From Dryomyza anilis (taxonomy: Eukaryota > Arthropoda > Insecta > Diptera > Dryomyzidae): a stretch of DNA of 64,000 bases. Below, in pieces: positions 47,601 to 55,573 of the stretch (positions are counted from its first letter, which is position 1; each line of letters opens with the position of its first letter). The position numbers and the translations under genes are program-made. The notes under the pieces are model-generated. The model was not told where the DNA came from, ran no database searches, and worked only from the letters and a program-made list of their open reading frames with translations. The stretch covers positions 86,122,696 to 86,186,695 of the forward strand of contig OX638132.1 of assembly GCA_951804985.1 (NCBI GenBank). Direction: 5' to 3'.

Positions 47601-49036
47601 TGAAACTATATACAGAATAGTAAAATTTTGTTCACAATAAGACATTTACAATAAGACAAAGACAACTAACAATAAAAGGGATTTTTGATTTTGGAAAAGA
47701 TTTTATTGGATTCAAAAGGAGAGCAAATGATTTTAAAATTATCAAAGTAATGCTACACCGAAAGCAAAACGTAGTTATAAATAACTACGTGAATGAAAAT
47801 CCTCCGACAATGAAACGTAGTCATTTCTAACTACGTTTGAAAATTTACTTCAACGTAGTTATGTTCAACTTCGACATAGTTATAAAAATATATTTTTGAG
47901 GAACTACGACATAGTCAATCTTAATTATTTCATAATTTTAAAAATGAAATGTCATATTTTATTTTTTACTTTTATTTAAAAAATAATAATGTTTACAAAA
48001 ATATACTGAAAATCACAATCCACCTTTCCTTTTCTCTCAATGCAGCGATCGCAAAATCACAAAAATACAGGGTCATAGTCAATGAAAGAGCGCAAATTTT
48101 CGGTTACGCGCATCGCAAGTACTGGCATGGAAACTCAACCGTTGAGCAGCCGCTGCTGTTCAAGGTTGATCGGCTTGGAGAAATTTGTCAGCAGTTTGGG
48201 GCCATCGACGATACCCTTCGAATTTCGGTAGTAAATTTTAATAATTTCGACTCGTTGTTGGCTCGTATATCTTTCCATCATGAAATGGCAAACCTTACTG
48301 AAGAGAAATGTCAAAAGAGCGGCAAGAAATATGGCGTCATTTGCTGTCCGTGTCGCTCCACTTGTATAGCATCCCGGTCGAAAAACCTTTTATTTAGTTA
48401 AAATTGATATAAATTGAAGTCATCTAAGTTTAGGCTATTTACCAACTGCTGGTGACTGGCTTTAGAGCCCACCTTTAGTACGGAGTGTTGCTCAATCTTT
48501 AGAACTTTAATTAGCATCTATTTGCGAAAACATAAACAGCGCATATTGTGCAATGATTTCAAGTAAATGACTTCAAGGTGGCTCAACGACGTATATATGA
48601 TTTTTACATGCCTCTAATTCTGATAGTACAAACAGTTTTTTTTTATTTATTTTTGTTTATTTGTTTGCATTAAAATTATGAACTTTCCAATGTTTGCATT
48701 AACAATAATTCAAGCAACACGAGGAAGAAGTAATCTTTAGAGTAACCTTGAAAGTTAGTCCCCCGTCCCTCTCGACAAGGTTAATTTTATTTGAATACAA
48801 TTGCATTTGAGTTGAATAATTGGAAATTAACGCCTATATCTTTTATTCACCTACAGCCCGTCATGGATGATGATGAATGCGAGACCAACAGCAACGGACA
48901 TGTGGCGAATGGCGGCTACAAGAACGGCTATGCCAACGGCGGACACACCTTCAAAGAGGGCGTGCTCTCCTCCAACGATGCGATTCTGAATCCCGACAGC
49001 AGTAGCTCTAGTCTACATCAGCGAAAAGTCAAATAA
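39451..49036 (+). CDS. Very-long-chain fatty acid elongase (ELOVL family), seven coding exons
   Basis: Joined exons 39451-39511, 43229-43419, 43503-43583, 43701-43863, 46758-46894, 46979-47290 and 48857-49036 give 1125 nt, 374 residues plus TAA; every junction is GT-AG and keeps frame. Elongases condense malonyl-CoA with long acyl-CoA in the ER membrane, the first step of chain extension. Visible family blocks: K-F-T-E-F-F-D-T (123-130), the catalytic His box H-V-I-H-H (146-150), N-S-F-V-H-I-V-M-Y-F-Y-Y (176-187) and T-x-x-Q-x-x-Q-F (207-214), with several hydrophobic segments. Residues ~272-374 form an Asn/Gly-rich hydrophilic tail ending R-K-V-K, compatible with a dibasic ER-retrieval signal. 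The sequence closely resembles the Drosophila CG31522/CG31523 elongases as I remember them; which paralog is uncertain. The start ATG (context CAAAAATGG) lies 11 nt after the acceptor. Confidence 0.95.
40006..40409. mobile_element. 404-bp MITE, CCCTAGTAGAAATTT ends
   Basis: CCCTAGTAGAAATTT at the left, AAATGTCTACTAGGG at the right. The interior is rich in GATCATG / CATGATC and TGCCCGAT words in both orientations. No coding capacity. It lies in the elongase intron after the start exon. Confidence 0.8.
40545..40696. mobile_element. Right-end fragment of the GCAAACC MITE
   Basis: It shares TTTTATCGAAAAC, TCGTAGCATTATAG and the terminus ACATCGTTTGGTTTGCTGGG with 28645-29021. The left end is missing. 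Confidence 0.6.
40768..41137. mobile_element. 370-bp MITE with CCCAGTATGCCAT ends, copy 2
   Basis: CCCAGTATGCCAT and ATGGCAGACTGGG termini, flanked by TA on both sides (40766-40767 and 41138-41139). The interior aligns with 26971-27361, about 20 bp shorter. It lies 71 bp from the fragment at 40545-40696. Confidence 0.85.
41396..41520 (-). repeat. Dispersed repeat with CTGATCAGGATAGCAACTTC
   Basis: Minus-strand copy of the sequence at about 62555-62667: GAAGTTGCTATCCTGATCAG and CAAAACGTGACACTA are shared. A more diverged copy lies near 54735-54860 (AATAGCAACATCATATAGTG, GTCACGTTTTGAATC). The element type is unknown. Confidence 0.55.
41891..42556. mobile_element. Foldback element, uninterrupted copy
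   Basis: The left arm (GTGTTTTGTTCATCGATGTC, then CATTCTATGACTCAAAAAAA) is answered at the right by TTTTTGAGTCATAGAATGAT. The internal sequence GGGTAATCGATAACGAAATT and TCATGGGGTTCGAAGATGTG matches both flanks of the mini-me in 35661-37450, so this is the empty state of that element. About 666 bp, with no transposase. Confidence 0.8.
42705..42843. mobile_element. Short MITE, CCTAGTAGAAATTTT ends
   Basis: 139-bp relative of 40006-40409: left CCTAGTAGAAATTTTG, right CACATTTCTACTAGGG, interior GATCGGGATTTGATCATTGA. A large internal deletion distinguishes it. Confidence 0.8.
43015..43110 (+). promoter_or_regulatory. Possible internal promoter before elongase coding exon 2
   Basis: TCAGTCAGTCAGT at about 43024-43036 and again TCAGTC at 43087, with CATAAAAG about 33 bp before the latter, make a TATA/initiator-like pair. 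A transcript from here would start translation at the two ATG codons at 43252 or 43255 and lack the first 28 residues or so. This is speculative. Confidence 0.2.
43229..43419 (+). CDS. Elongase coding exon 2 (residues 21-84)
   Basis: Acceptor ACTTTCAG; ends TTCTATGAG before GTTTGT. It encodes the first membrane segment (S-P-L-P-T-L-A-L-C-I-F-Y-A-Y-F) and the R-K-I-L-V-Y-Y-N family block. Confidence 0.93.
43503..43583 (+). CDS. Elongase coding exon 3 (residues 85-111)
   Basis: 81 nt between TTTGCAG and GTAAGT. It encodes Y-L-M-S-G-W-W-G-H-Y, the lumenal loop after the second membrane segment. Introns of 83 and 117 bp flank it. Confidence 0.93.
43701..43863 (+). CDS. Elongase coding exon 4, catalytic His box (residues 112-165)
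   Basis: Between ATTGTAG and GTAAAT. It holds the K-F-T-E-F-F-D-T block and the H-x-x-H-H box needed for condensation in the family. The following intron (2894 bp) contains the ~41-bp minisatellite and a mini-me. Confidence 0.95.
44080..46140 (+). repeat. ~41-bp minisatellite in the elongase intron, split by a mini-me
   Basis: The unit is roughly TGAATTTCAATTGATGTCTT plus TTGAATTTCAAATGGAATTTC, itself two related ~20-bp halves. About ten units lie left of 44435 and about twenty right of 45190, with many substitutions. All lie within the intron between the His-box exon and the next exon, well away from splice sites. Confidence 0.88.
44436..45190 (-). mobile_element. mini-me/DINE-1-type Helentron copy inside the minisatellite
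   Basis: Complete minus-strand copy: TTTTTATACCCTACACTAAG at the left and TCCCAACTGGTTTT at the right, 755 bp, with a 79-bp (GTCT/GTCC)n run at 44572-44650, the longest in the window. The sequence is very close to 36374-37107, suggesting recent activity of this subfamily. Confidence 0.88.
46758..46894 (+). CDS. Elongase coding exon 5 (residues 166-211)
   Basis: Between ATTGCAG and GTAAGT. It encodes G-G-H-S-T-F-F and the N-S-F-V-H...M-Y-F-Y-Y block, both strongly conserved in elongases. Confidence 0.95.
46979..47290 (+). CDS. Elongase coding exon 6 (residues 212-315)
   Basis: Between TTTAACAG and GTAAGT. The first ~60 residues finish the membrane domain (F-R-D-C-D-Y-P-K-G-F, then S-D-F-Y-K-A-K-Y); the rest begins the Asn/Gly/Ala-rich tail. 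If the intron is not removed, the frame continues only six codons to TGA at 47309-47311. Confidence 0.94.
48040..48213 (+). pseudogene. GC-rich coding-like fragment of unknown origin
   Basis: About 50 percent GC in an AT-rich intron. One frame stays open and reads ...A-K-S-Q-K-Y-R-V-I-V-N-E-R-A-Q-I-F-G-Y and ...V-E-Q-P-L-L-F-K-V-D-R-L-G-E-I-C-Q-Q-F-G, a normal-looking soluble protein composition. I do not recognise the protein. It replaces the left arm of the adjoining MITE, so it may be a captured gene fragment, part of the parent transposon, or foreign DNA. Confidence 0.4.
48213..48391. mobile_element. Right half of a foldback MITE, AAGGGTTTTTCAA family
   Basis: From TTCGAATTTCGGTAGTAAAT onward it matches 37547-37720 and 23500-23692 through CATCATGAAATGGCAAACCT to the end GTCGAAAAACCTTTTA. 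The left arm is absent. Confidence 0.8.
48857..49036 (+). CDS. Elongase last coding exon (residues 316-374)
   Basis: Acceptor CACCTACAG precedes 48857. It encodes an acidic and Asn/Gly-rich tail (D-D-D-E-C-E, then N-G-G-Y-K-N-G-Y-A-N-G-G) and ends at TAA. This tail is the least conserved part of the family, so its reality rests on frame, composition and splice sites. Confidence 0.9.
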   Translation, partial: PVMDDDECETNSNGHVANGGYKNGYANGGHTFKEGVLSSNDAILNPDSSSSSLHQRKVK

Positions 49037-50220
49037 CTACAATGTAGCTAGCCTCTAAGATATATAAGCAGTTTATATATTTAAAGAATTAATTATTATT
49101 TTATTTTATAATTTATACAACAAACAAAACAAACAAAAAAAAAAATACTTACAAAAACAAATTATTTAAAACCTAAGTGAGAAAAGTAAAGCAAAAATTA
49201 GAACCGCATCAAATTTGTTAGAATGTAAACAATTGTAGAAAAGAAGAAGGACCGACGGACGGACGGACGGTCGAACGAAGAAGTAGGAGGTGTAAGAATA
49301 CACAAAACATAAAAAGAACCAAACGAGACGAGCTCACGTACATTTTTCATACACATCCACACAAGCAAGCCATCATTGAACATCATAATCAAACGGAGTT
49401 TAATCAAATACCCCAACAACAAAAAAAAAAAACAAAAATAATATATATAAAATATAATACAATCATTATTGAGTACTACCAACATAGCTCAGCTACTACT
49501 TTTACTACTACTATTTGGTTTTTGCAAATACTACTACATACTATACATACATTTTGTAAGGTGTTGAGTTTTAAAATTTGTTTCTAACTTTTGTTAATTT
49601 TTTTATAAGATCTTTGCATAGAGTTTATAAAATGAAAATTAGTTAAGTATAAATGCGCTACGAAATGTTGTTAGTAGTTAATCATTTAAGTTCAGTGTTC
49701 GTCCTTTTTGTGCAGAATAAAATGCTCTATTTTTGATTAAGTTTTTCTTTTGTATCTCGATTGTAACAAATGGTAGAGAGAGGCACCACCCGCCTGAAAC
49801 TAGCTGTAGTTTTAAACTCACTACGACCGACTACTACACCGACATATATATATATATAGTGTACTAAAAATTTGAAATATATTGAAAAAAAAAAACATCA
49901 TGTAAAATGCAAAAGAAAACAAATTATATATAAAACCTATTATTGAAAGCTTTTTATAAATGTTAAGGTAAAGAGAACAAACAAAAATAAAGTATAATAA
50001 AATGAAATACTGTACTAAGTAATAAAAACAAAAGAAAAATTATTCATTAAAGGTTTACAAAGGATCAACTGCAACAATAACAAAGCAAAGCAACACTAAG
50101 CTAAACTCTCGTAATTATTAGTTAACATTAATTGTAATGAAAGTTTATTTTTATTATATATATTTTATAATATTAATTAAATCTAACAAACAAAAATGAT
50201 GGTTATTAAAGTTCAAAATG
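49037..50220 (+). other. Elongase 3' UTR with alternative poly(A) signals
   Basis: Candidate signals are AATAAA at 49716-49721 (followed by a GT/T-rich stretch) and AATAAA at 49986-49991 and nearby; ATTAAA near 50205 is the last before the sequence character changes. Which is used cannot be told. A GGAC tetramer run lies at about 49251-49269. Confidence 0.6.
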
Positions 50221-50451
50221 CATTTTCTGCTCCAAACATAAACAAAATAAGCGTTTTATTTTTTTCTACAGTGAATATCCGTTTAGGAATTACAGCTATT
50301 TAAAGAAATACTTAATTCAACATCTTAATTCAAAGGTATTCACTCAACATCGTAATACAAATCTGAATTCAAAGGTATTCGCTCGATCGACTTTTATGAA
50401 ATTGACAGTAAATAAGGGCTTCAAATATACTCAAAGCAGATCTAAAACTTA

Positions 50452-50692
50452 GGGGCCTATTATGACTGGCGATGCGAATGAACTTGGCGAAGCGAACGAA
50501 AGAATAAAGCTTCACAGCATCCATTCGCCAGACGAATGAATTTCAGGCGAATGATTTCTACGTTCTCCTGATTTTTACGTTCGCTTTAGTTTCCTTTTTT
50601 CTGGCGAATGAAGCCTGGCGAATGTATGCTGTGATAGCTATTTTACGTTCGCTTCGCCAACTACATTCGCTTCGCCAGTCATAATAGGGTCC
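50452..50692. mobile_element. 241-bp MITE, PIF/Harbinger-type
   Basis: GGGGCCTATTATGACTGGCG at the left is inverted at the right (CGCCAGTCATAATAGGGTCC), and complementarity continues for about 45 bp through GCGAATG and TTGGCGAAGCGAACG. TTA at 50449-50451 is repeated at 50693-50695. A 3-bp TTA target duplication with GGG-starting termini fits the PIF/Harbinger group. It lies just beyond the elongase 3' end. Confidence 0.85.
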
Positions 50693-50695
50693 TTA

Positions 50696-51186
50696 TTAAC
50701 GATCCTAGTGTTCAAAACTTTCTTAAAGTTAGCGTAAGAGGAGGATTAACTCAATGTAGTCATAGAATATCTGCAGCCAACAACAAATTTTTAAAATCTG
50801 GATATGATATAAATAAAGAAGATAATTATTTAACATATGCGGATGCTGCTAATAATCTGTATCGATCGACAATGTTGTAAAATCTTCCAATCTCAGATTT
50901 AAAGTTTTTAGAATAGGCTCAATTTAATATTCTAGATTTTACTACAACAGTCATTTAAATAAACACTTAGTTCAACACTTGATTACTAAGGAACGGCTTG
51001 ATCGACTTTGCAATATTCAACATGACAAACGATGGTCAAAACATGTGGTGACTATTCAATTGGTTTACAATGAAAAGTTATCTTTCTGTGATATGCAAAA
51101 GATGCTTTAAAGTTAACTGCTCAAATTGCCTTTGCGTTCCCTGAAAAACGATGGTCCGAAAATAATTATTCGTATTGTTTGCGAGT
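50696..51186. other. Non-coding stretch
   Basis: No gene recognised. Short repeated words (CTTGATCGACTTTGCAATAT, AAGGTATTCGCTCGATCGAC near 50382) hint at an old dispersed repeat. Confidence 0.3.
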
Positions 51187-51198
51187 TGAGATATAATT

Positions 51199-51497
51199 AT
51201 AATAATAGCTACAGTCCTATAAGAACTTTAGCCGAGCTCTCGCACCATTTTGAGCTGTGCGGGTTATATTTGTACTCAAAGTGATGGGACCTACAGTTTA
51301 TTGCTGAATCCGAACAGCGGGTGAGAGCTTTTCATAGGCAATGTTTGACTCTCGTAGGTTTGCCATTTTCTGCCGAGAGGTAGCGTCGCATAGAAAAATG
51401 TTTTCTATGAAAAAGGTGTTGTTAGCCCCCAGTCCAGACTTGAACCGGGAACCTTTCAGCTCGCAGTCCCACGCACTAACCACTGAGCTTCCGCGGC
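51199..51497 (-). mobile_element. tRNA-derived SINE, 12-bp target duplication
   Basis: Same family and orientation as 16571-16878. TGAGATATAATT at 51187-51198 is repeated at 51498-51509. The head reads CGCGGAAGCTCAGTGGTTAG on the minus strand, so the A box carries one change. Confidence 0.92.
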
Positions 51498-51767
51498 TGA
51501 GATATAATTGGTCTAATAATATCTAGACAATGCACCTACTTTCAACAACAGAAATGCCTAATTCATCATTGGATTACTGAGGAATTTAAAGTAAATAACT
51601 GGACTACCAAAATATAAAATCAGCCCAATTCTAAATAAATACTCCTACATATATTTGGGAGAAATTCGTGGACGAAATAAAAGGGCTTTATGAGCTTTAA
51701 AACGAATAATTGGGCTAAAAATGTCTGATAACAAATGCGGTTCTATAGGTCTATTGAATTTATTATA

Positions 51768-51870
51768 CACTAGCTGAACCCGTGCACGACTCGTGCCCGT
51801 AAAATTCTTCCCGGTAGATTTCTTCCCCGTACAATTCTTTCCCGAAGTGTTTTTTCAGTAGAAGTTTTAA
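51768..51870. repeat. Possible retroelement end fragment
   Basis: CACTAGCTGAACCCGTGCAC followed by CCGT/CCCG-rich words resembles the CTAGCTGACCCG-type ends seen on many insect repeats. It leads straight into the 17-bp array. No boundary can be fixed. Confidence 0.3.
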
Positions 51871-51871
51871 T

Positions 51872-52040
51872 GTGGTGAGGTTAAGTGTGGTGAGTTTTAG
51901 TGTGATGAATTTGGTGTGGTGAGTTTAGGTATGGTGATATTTATTGTGGTGAGTTTAGGTGTGGTGAGTTTATGTGTGGTGAGTTTTTGGGTGGTGAGTT
52001 TATGTGTGGTGAGTTTTTGTGTGATGAGATTAAGTAAGAT
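51872..52040 (+). repeat. 17-bp minisatellite (GTGTGGTGAGTTTAGGT)
   Basis: About ten units of GTGTGGTGAGTTTAGGT with variants (GTGATGAATTTG, GGGTGGTGAGTTTATG). Strongly G+T-biased on this strand. Confidence 0.9.
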
Positions 52041-52128
52041 GAGTAACATCCAATTTTAAAGTTTAGTTGAAATCGATATCGTTAAGGCTGAGATATAGCA
52101 CACTGAATTTTTGGGTTCTATGGGAGGT

Positions 52129-52238
52129 GCCGCGGTAGCTCAGTGGTTAATGCGTTGGACTGCGAGCCGAAAGGTCCCCGGTTCAAGCCTGGACTGGGGC
52201 TAACAACATCTTTTCATAGAAACATTTTTCTATAAAAA
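52129..52238 (+). mobile_element. SINE head fragment
   Basis: GCCGCGGTAGCTCAGTGGTT, GGACTGCGAGCCGAAAGGTC, GGTTCAAGCCTGGACTGGGG and TCATAGAAACATTTTTCTAT match the 5' third of the SINE. The rest is absent: a long palindrome begins where the body should continue. Confidence 0.88.
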
Positions 52239-52760
52239 GGACCCTTTTTAAAATTCTGAAAAAAATCGTAAGTTTTCGTCAATTTATTATTAATGTTCAA
52301 GCTAAATTTCAAGATGGTATTTTGATGGTATCATATTTTAAAAAATAATTTTCTAAATTTTTATTTATTTTTTGTATAGAAAAAAAAATACAGTAAAAGT
52401 TGTAATAATTCCTGAATATATATGTAATTTTGATTTCTAAAATGGCGTCAGTTTTATCATATTGAATCTAGTTTTTGAGATACTGATTTTGGGATATAGT
52501 TATAACGATTTTCAAAAAATGGTATATATCTCAAAAACTAGAGACAATTTGATAAAACTGACGCCATTTTCAAAATGAGAATTACAAATACATTGCAATT
52601 TTTTTTTTCTATATAAAAAATTAATAAAAATTTAGAATTTTTTTTTTAAATATGATGACATCAAAATACCATCTTGAAATTTTGCATTAACATTTACAAT
52701 AAATTGACGAAAATTTATGATTTTTTTCAGAATTTTAAAAAGGGTCTTTTTTAAGGACCA
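52239..52760. mobile_element. Long palindrome / foldback element
   Basis: The left arm (AAAAGGACCCTTTTTAAAAT, TCTGAAAAAAATCG, CAAGATGGTATTTTGATGG, AAAATGGCGTCAGTTTTATC) is matched in reverse order by the right arm (GATAAAACTGACGCCATTTT, TCAAAATACCATCTTG, TTTTTTTCAGAATTTTAAAA, AGGGTCTTTTTT). The centre lies near 52490 (GGGATATAGTTATAACGATT). Arms are about 230 bp. It joins the SINE head directly on its left. Confidence 0.8.
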
Positions 52761-53519
52761 CAATTTTGAAGTGTAAAGAAATGAACACGGGCCACATGTC
52801 AACGTTTAAAAGTTACAACTTAATTTTTCTAAAAGCTTGTTCTATTAGCCTTAAGTAATTAACGGAGTTTCTAGCATTTCTAGTTCAAGAGATATTTAAA
52901 TATGAATAACCAAACAAAAGTGAATTTGTTGCCCTTTTTTCCAACTTTGAGCCACTGTATCTCTGGAAGTAGTGGTCGGAAAAAATAAAATGGTTAGTGC
53001 ATGCCTCGATGCGCTTTATTAGTTGCCATTGCCTTAAAATCGAAAAGATAAAATCTCAAATTTGACTTTTTTTGGTCGATTTGGTGTGGAATGGCCCATA
53101 TATAGATATTTATTTCAAATTTTAGATTGGCAGTATACGATATTTTTTCTCGAAATATCGTTGATCGTTGTATGAATAAAAAACAAAAATAATGCCTAGT
53201 TTTAGGCACTGTATAAATAGATTGGTTTTATACCAAACTAAATTTTCTTTAGACGAAACTTTGAGGCATACAATTTTACAGATGCATAAAATCAACGTGT
53301 AACAAATGTCAATAATAGATCATAAAATATTTTTCCAATTAACAGACACTTGCTAATTACTGAGGACGATTTTTACAACTGCATTTCTGTTTAAGTTATT
53401 TATTAGATGCGCGCTTCCGAAGAAATGCATTTGTGAATCTTTTGATCACATGTTGATCAAATATTGTTTTAAGTAATTTTACTTGAATTTCATTTTATAA
53501 ATATTATGCAAATGCAATA

Positions 53520-53759
53520 TTAGCAAATACCCACCCATGCAATATAGTACCAGCGCCGCCCTTCAACGGTTACAATGTCATCTGTGGGTTCGAGACCGCG
53601 ATCGCGTCGATCAAAGATCAGCCAAAATGCAAATGCAGTCAGCCAGCCAACCAATATGATTAAACTGAAGAGGGTAAATAGAATAACTAGGTACATTTCA
53701 ACAACTAAATGATCGGGTTCTTTTTTAGTTTCAGATAAAAGCGCTGAATCATTTTTCAT
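53520..53759 (-). CDS. Small single-pass membrane protein, uncharacterised
   Basis: Minus-strand frame of 79 residues. An acidic/polar N-terminus (M-K-N-D-S-A-L-L-S-E-T-K-K-E-P-D-H) leads to one long hydrophobic segment (roughly residues 20-47, Y-L-V-I-L-F-T-L-F...F-W-L-I-F), then D-R-R-D-R-G-L-E-P-T-D-D-I-V-T-V-E-G-R-R-W-Y-Y and a C-terminal C. The C-terminal half is GC-richer than the surroundings and has a normal amino-acid mix, unlike chance frames here. ATG at 53757-53759 has A at -3; an alternative ATG at 53784-53786 would add nine hydrophobic residues. AATAAA on the minus strand at 53404-53399 lies about 115 nt past the stop. No splice site is needed. I do not recognise the family. Confidence 0.5.
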   Translation of the reverse strand: MKNDSALLSETKKEPDHLVVEMYLVILFTLFSLIILVGWLTAFAFWLIFDRRDRGLEPTDDIVTVEGRRWYYIAWVGIC

Positions 53760-53813
53760 TGTAAATTGAATGACAAAAATTATCATAGTTTTTAATTTTG
53801 AAAGAAAAAACAA

Positions 53814-54328
53814 AATATTTTATTTTATAAAAGATTGTCATAAAAATATGTATATACTTTGGAAAATGGGGCTAAACGAAGTAAACTCTTTTAATAGTTC
53901 ATGTGAAAAACAAATCTTTAATACATAATTCATATTCATTATAAAACATTTCTATAATAATTAAAAAAGGAGGTTTTATAAATTTGAAAAAAATAGTAAT
54001 AAGACTACTTTAAAAATCGTAAAACCCCCTTTTTAAGAACTTCGATATTGTGTAAAAAATGGTTAAAAATTGTATTTTCTAATCAAACGTGATCATGAAT
54101 CTATTTCAGTGATCGATCTATATAAATTAACCTCATCTGTTATTTATGAAAAAAATATGATTGGCAATTTTTTTATTGTTATTCAATCGGAATGTTATAT
54201 ACAAAAAAATAAATAACAACTTTAATTTCATTACATTTTATGTTAATAATAAAATGCGATTAGCAATACTATTTTAATAACATTTAAATAAAATATTTTT
54301 TTTTTAATTTTTAATTATTACTATTTTT
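53814..54328. other. AT-rich non-coding stretch
   Basis: A short hairpin AAAAAGGAGGTTTTATAAAT...GTAAAACCCCCTTTTT lies at 53965-54035. If the 53520-53759 gene is real, its promoter should be here, but no core motif stands out. Confidence 0.35.
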
Positions 54329-54336
54329 TATTTTAA

Positions 54337-54649
54337 TAGTTAATAATAATAATAGTTTGGCACTACAGTCCTATAAGAACTTAGGCCGAGCTCTCTCACC
54401 ATTTTGAGCTGTGCGTGTTATATTTGTACTCAAAGTGGTGGGACCTACAGTTTATTGCCGAACCCGAACGGCGGGTGAGAGCTTTTCATAGGCAATGTTT
54501 TACTCTCGTAGGTTTGCCATTTACTGCCGAGAGGTAGCGCGGTATAGAAAAATGTTTCTATGAAAAGATGTTGTTAAGCCCCAGTCCAGGCTTGAACCGG
54601 GGACTTTTCGGCTCGCAGTCCAACGCACTAACCACTGAGCTACCGCGGC
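54337..54649 (-). mobile_element. tRNA-derived SINE, full length, 8-bp target duplication
   Basis: Same family as 16571-16878, with head CCGCGGTAGCTCAGTGGTTA and an AATAATAATA tail read on the plus strand. TATTTTAA at 54329-54336 is repeated at 54650-54657. Confidence 0.9.
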
Positions 54650-54734
54650 TATTTTAAAGGGCTAAAAAAATCGGTAAAAGAAGTAAATAAGAATAAAGTA
54701 ATGTTAGGAAAATAGTAACATCTGGAAACCTGGA

Positions 54735-55140
54735 CATAGAACTATACAAGAATAGCAACATCATATAGTGTCACGTTTTGAATCCGTCACTAATATGGAA
54801 ATCCGGTGGAAACCTTATTTAAAACAAGAAAAGCCTGATCAGACATTGACATCATTCTGAACTATGTAAATTTCCACTCGGGTTATTCAATTCTAAATCC
54901 AATTTGGACCGACAAAATTTCAAAAACTATAGTTGTAAATTCGACCGTTTAAATGAGAAACTATAGACGTTGTAAGAATGTGGAAAATTTGAACACAGTT
55001 TAAACGGTACTTATGTACTTCGAATCCTTGAATTTTCAATTCTTCCAAATGTTAAAGATGTTCTGCAAATAGGTTCTTATTCGAATCACTTCTTAAAACC
55101 TAATAAGAATTGAAAGGCAATTACACTAATAGAAATTTAG
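54735..55140. repeat. Diverged dispersed repeats
   Basis: 54735-54860 shares AATAGCAACATCATATAGTG / GTCACGTTTTGAATC with 41396-41520 and 62555-62667. About 55125-55165 has ACACTAATAGAAATTT resembling the CCCTAGTAGAAATTT MITE terminus. Boundaries not found. Confidence 0.4.
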
Positions 55141-55418
55141 TGAAATTTCCCATATTAGTACAATTTCTAATAGAACCTAATGTTGATGAAATGTTGATCT
55201 AATGTTGATGAAAGATTATTTAAAAATTTGAATTACGACTATATTATTATGAGATGTAAAATATTACATATAGCGTATTCACAGTTCGTCGTATTTATTC
55301 TGGTATATAACACAGAAACGTCAATTTGTTATTGCATTCCATAAAAAAGTGAAATACCACAAGTGTTAGATTTAAGAGTAGCCCTGAGTCATGTTTTTGG
55401 TGTCGTATTTTGTGACAA

Positions 55419-55563
55419 ATAATAATAATAGTTTGGCGCTACAGTCCTGTATAGAACTTCGGCCGAGCTCTCTCACCATTTGTTGTTAGCCCCAGTCCAA
55501 GCTTGAACCGGGGACCTTTCGGCTCGCAGTCCAACGCACTAACCACTGAGCTACCGCGGCTAC
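55419..55563 (-). mobile_element. Internally deleted SINE with intact target duplication
   Basis: It has both SINE ends (AATAATAATAGTTTGGCGCT and GAGCTACCGCGGCTAC) but the central ~165 bp is missing, joining CTCTCACCATT to TGTTGTTAGCCCC. TTTGTGACAA at 55409-55418 and TTTGTGCCAA at 55564-55573 are the target duplication, one mismatch. The deletion happened within the element, before or after insertion. Confidence 0.88.
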
Positions 55564-55573
55564 TTTGTGCCAA

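Larger units (their letters stand above)
47291..48856 (+). other. Last elongase intron, contents
   Basis: 1566 bp, AT-rich. From 47757 to 47925 there are repeated AACGTAGTTAT / ATAACTACGT words in both orientations. A GC-rich coding-like segment (48040-48213) is joined to half a foldback MITE (48213-48391), listed separately. The final acceptor is at 48856. Confidence 0.7.

Noticed and set aside
49198..49485. Minus-strand 95-codon frame
   Set aside because: It is antisense to the elongase 3' UTR and driven by A-rich sequence on the plus strand.
52129..52200. Functional tRNA gene
   Set aside because: A and B boxes are good but the anticodon stem has mismatches, and the same sequence recurs as the head of five other SINE copies with target duplications.
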